In this document: positions 61,374 through 64,000 of the stretch, one piece after another
How the letters are laid out: every line of letters starts with the position of its first letter
How positions within the stretch are numbered: the stretch's first letter is position 1
From: an uncultured Pelagibacteraceae bacterium
GTDB lineage: Bacteria; Pseudomonadota; Alphaproteobacteria; Pelagibacterales; Pelagibacteraceae
Assembly: GCA_902582475.1 (NCBI GenBank)
Contig: CACHSH010000002.1
Span: 1 to 64,000, forward strand
Reading direction: 5' to 3'
DNA: 64,000 nucleotides
Notes under the pieces: generated by a model
Databases searched by the model: none
What the model was told of the DNA's origin: nothing
The model's input: the letters and a program-made list of their open reading frames with translations, nothing else
Position numbers and translations under genes: made by a program

Positions 61374-62477
61374 ATGATTAGATCAATAAAATATCTAGTT
61401 TCTGTATTTGCTGCCTTGTTAATGTTTAGTTCATTCTCAGTGAAAGCTGAAGTTGTTGTAGCTAGCGCTGGACCAATGAGTGGACAATACGCATCTTTTG
61501 GTGCTCAGTTAAAAGCTGGTGCTGAAATGTGGGTAAAAGACACAAACGCTGCAGGCGGTATAAACGGAGAAAAAGTTAAATTAGTTATTGGTGATGATGC
61601 TTGTGATCCAAAACAAGCTGTTGCTGTTGCTAATAAATTTGTATCACAAAAAGTTGCTTACGTTGCAGGACACTTCTGTTCTGGATCTTCAATACCAGCT
61701 TCAAAAGTTTATACTGAAGAAGGTATAATCCAAGTTTCGCCAGCTTCAACAAATCCAAAATTTACGGACGAAGGTGGACCAAACGTATTCAGAGTTTGCG
61801 GTAGAGATGACCAACAAGGTGAAGTCGCTGGTAATTTTTTAGCAAAAGAATACAAAGGGAAAAAAGTTGCAATTATTCATGACAAAACTGCTTACGGAAA
61901 AGGTTTAGCAGATGCTACTAAAATGAATATGAATAAAGCTGGCCTAAAAGAAACTATGTACGAAGCAATAACAGCAGGTGAAAAAGATTACTCTGCTTTA
62001 GTTTCTAAACTTAAGGCAAATGGTATTGATGCAGTTTACCTTGGCGGTTACCATACTGAAGGTGGTTTGATCGTAAGACAAATGAGAGATCAAGGTATGA
62101 AAACTAAATTAATTAGTGGCGATGCATTAGTTACAGCTGAATACTGGCAAATTACTGGCGATGCTGGCGAAGGTACTTTAATGACTTTTAGCCCGGATCC
62201 TAGAAATAATCCAGAAGCAGCTCCATTAGTTAAAAAGTTTAAGGCCGCAGGTATAGAACCTGAAGGTTATGTACTTTACTCGTATGCTGCATTAGAAGTT
62301 TTTGCACAAGCTGCAAAAATGGCTGGTTCAACAGATAGCAATAAAGTTATGAAAGCTATGAAAAAAGGTAAATTCAATACAGTTCTTGGAACTTTAAGCT
62401 TTGATAAAAAAGGCGATGTAAGTTTACCAGGTTATGTATGGTATGAGTGGAGCAAAGGAAATTACAAACAACTGTAA
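61374..62477 (+). CDS. livK: branched-chain amino acid ABC substrate-binding protein (system 2)
   Basis: Signal peptide; AGPMSGQYASFGAQLKAGAEMWVKDTNAAGGINGEKVKLVIGDDACDPKQAVAVANKFV. Confidence 0.94.
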   Translation: MIRSIKYLVSVFAALLMFSSFSVKAEVVVASAGPMSGQYASFGAQLKAGAEMWVKDTNAAGGINGEKVKLVIGDDACDPKQAVAVANKFVSQKVAYVAGHFCSGSSIPASKVYTEEGIIQVSPASTNPKFTDEGGPNVFRVCGRDDQQGEVAGNFLAKEYKGKKVAIIHDKTAYGKGLADATKMNMNKAGLKETMYEAITAGEKDYSALVSKLKANGIDAVYLGGYHTEGGLIVRQMRDQGMKTKLISGDALVTAEYWQITGDAGEGTLMTFSPDPRNNPEAAPLVKKFKAAGIEPEGYVLYSYAALEVFAQAAKMAGSTDSNKVMKAMKKGKFNTVLGTLSFDKKGDVSLPGYVWYEWSKGNYKQL

Positions 62478-62501
62478 TTTTTTTTAGTTCTTAAAATTAT
62501 A

Positions 62502-62528
62502 AAGGGGGCTCTAAGCCCCCTTTTTTTT
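62502..62528 (+). terminator. intrinsic terminator after livK
   Basis: GGGGGCT-CTA-AGCCCCC followed by T8. Confidence 0.93.
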
Positions 62529-62538
62529 AGGAGGAAAC

Positions 62539-62874
62539 ATGGAAATAACATTTGATGATTTTAAAAAAGTAAAGATAAAACTAGGAACAGTTTTATCTGT
62601 AGAAACTAATGAAAAGGCCAGAAAACCATCTTTAGTTCTTAAAGTTGATTTTGGAAAAGATATTGGCATAAAACAGTCATCTGCACAAATTACACACTAT
62701 TATTCAAAAGAGAATTTAGTCGGTAAACAAGTAATTGGCGTTTGTAACTTTCCAAAAAAAAATATTGCTGGAGTAATTTCAGAAGTTTTAATATTAGGCG
62801 CAATTGAAAAAGATGGAAAAGTTGTTTTAGTTCACCCATCACAAAAATCTGAAAATGGTTTAGATATTGCCTAA
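62539..62874 (+). CDS. CsaA-like tRNA-binding domain protein
   Basis: VKIKLGTVLSVETNEKARKPSLVLKVDFGKDIGIKQSSAQIT; VGKQVIGVCNFPKKNIAGVISEVLILGA. Confidence 0.88.
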   Translation: MEITFDDFKKVKIKLGTVLSVETNEKARKPSLVLKVDFGKDIGIKQSSAQITHYYSKENLVGKQVIGVCNFPKKNIAGVISEVLILGAIEKDGKVVLVHPSQKSENGLDIA

Positions 62875-63462
62875 ATGTACCCTGATTTACTAAGCTTGAT
62901 AATATTTGGTTTTGTAACAGCTATGACACCTGGGCCAAATAATATTACATCTTCTTATTCAGGATTTAATTTTGGTTACAGAAAAACATTACCCCTGATA
63001 CTTGCTGTGATCACAGGCTGGACATCATTACTAATTGTTATGAATACAGGGTTAATTCTAATTTTTAGGCAGTATCCAATAATTCAAGAAATAATAAGAA
63101 TATTAGGATCAATTTTTTTAGTTTATCTAGCGTATTTAATTTCTTTCTCTAAACCCTCAAAGGGAGCACCTATAAAGAACCCTATCACATTTAGTAAAGC
63201 TTTCTTCTTACAATTTGTAAATCCAAAAAGTTTAGTTGTATCAATGACCACTGTTTCAATATTTATAGATCCAGAAAATTATCTTAGAGACTCTTTAATA
63301 GTAATATCCTTCTTTTTCCTAATGGCTGTGGTTAGTATAAATAGCTGGTGTTTAATTGGAATGTATTTAAGAAATTTTGCCACAAGTGAAAAATTTATAA
63401 GGAATTTTAACTACATAATGTCTTTTTTACTTATCGTTTGTGTTATTATGTTCTATGTATAG
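62875..63462 (+). CDS. LysE-family translocator
   Basis: GFVTAMTPGPNNITSSYSGFNFGYRKTLPLI; multi-TM. Confidence 0.87.
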   Translation: MYPDLLSLIIFGFVTAMTPGPNNITSSYSGFNFGYRKTLPLILAVITGWTSLLIVMNTGLILIFRQYPIIQEIIRILGSIFLVYLAYLISFSKPSKGAPIKNPITFSKAFFLQFVNPKSLVVSMTTVSIFIDPENYLRDSLIVISFFFLMAVVSINSWCLIGMYLRNFATSEKFIRNFNYIMSFLLIVCVIMFYV

Positions 63463-63465
63463 GAC

Positions 63466-64000
63466 ATGAATGTTAAAAGTAAAAACTCTTTTCAATCACT
63501 TGATAAGTTTGATGTTTCTGGAAAAACTTATTATTTTTACAATTTATCTAAAGCTGAAAAAAATGGACTTAATGGTATCAAAAAATTACCAAAGTCTTTA
63601 AAGGTCCTACTCGAAAACTTATTACGTTTTGAGGATGGTATTACAGTAAACAAAAAACAAATCAAAGGCGTTGCAGATTGGTTGAAGACAAAGAATTCCA
63701 AAATGGAAATTGCTTATAGGCCTGCAAGAATTTTATTACAAGATTATACAGGAATACCAGCCGTAGCAGATTTAGCTGCGATGAGAGATGCGGTAAAGTC
63801 AAAAAACAAAGATCCAAATAAAATTAATCCATTGTCTACAGTTGATCTTGTCATTGATCACTCGGTTATGGTTGATAATTATGCAAAAAATGACTCCTTC
63901 AAAAAAAATGTAGAAAGAGAATTTGATAGAAATGGTGAAAGATATTCTTTTTTAAAGTGGGGGCAAAGCGCATTTAATAATTTCAGAGTTGTGCCACCTG
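63466..64000 (+). CDS. acnA: aconitate hydratase, N-terminal part (truncated by window end)
   Basis: Own translation from ATG 63466, absent from the ORF track: MNVKSKNSFQSLDKFDVSGKTYYFYNL...RPARILLQDYTGIPAVADLAAMRDAV...NPLSTVDLVIDHSVMVD. Confidence 0.94.
   Translation, partial: MNVKSKNSFQSLDKFDVSGKTYYFYNLSKAEKNGLNGIKKLPKSLKVLLENLLRFEDGITVNKKQIKGVADWLKTKNSKMEIAYRPARILLQDYTGIPAVADLAAMRDAVKSKNKDPNKINPLSTVDLVIDHSVMVDNYAKNDSFKKNVEREFDRNGERYSFLKWGQSAFNNFRVVPP

Overview
The window looks like a streamlined, AT-rich alphaproteobacterial chromosome of SAR11/Pelagibacter type. This assignment is inferred from gene content, gene order and composition; no search was run. Contents from start to end: (1) about 1-6.0 kb, a very AT/Lys-rich surface-polysaccharide cluster. 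(2) 6.1-12.1 kb, housekeeping genes: thyX, mrp, hflKC, degP-like, miaA. (3) 12.1-17.1 kb, branched-chain amino-acid synthesis (ilvI-ilvH-ilvC-leuA), running directly into mreBCD-mrdA-rodA-bactofilin; rodA appears frameshifted at a T8 tract. (4) 23-33 kb, flavin/C1 amine oxidation: DadA-like, hydroxyacid dehydrogenase, dimethylglycine dehydrogenase-like, etfBA, ETF-QO. (5) 34.4-36.7 kb, a divergent Anbu-type proteasome homolog and circularly permuted ATP-grasp. (6) 37-42.3 kb, a sarcosine oxidase operon (soxBDAG) with a small inserted gene. (7) 42.9-44.4 kb, metY behind a tandem SAM-II/terminator/SAM-V leader. (8) 47-54.8 kb, a Liv-type ABC operon continuing into azlCD, a secreted hydrolase and a CsiD/GlaH-like glutarate hydroxylase. 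(9) 57.6-62.5 kb, a second Liv-type ABC system. (10) A truncated acnA at the end. I saw no tRNA, rRNA, CRISPR, transposase or prophage genes. The observations most worth follow-up are the dual-riboswitch leader with a visible antiterminator, the rodA frameshift, the reduced Anbu/ATP-grasp pair, and the liv-azlCD-hydrolase-csiD operon.
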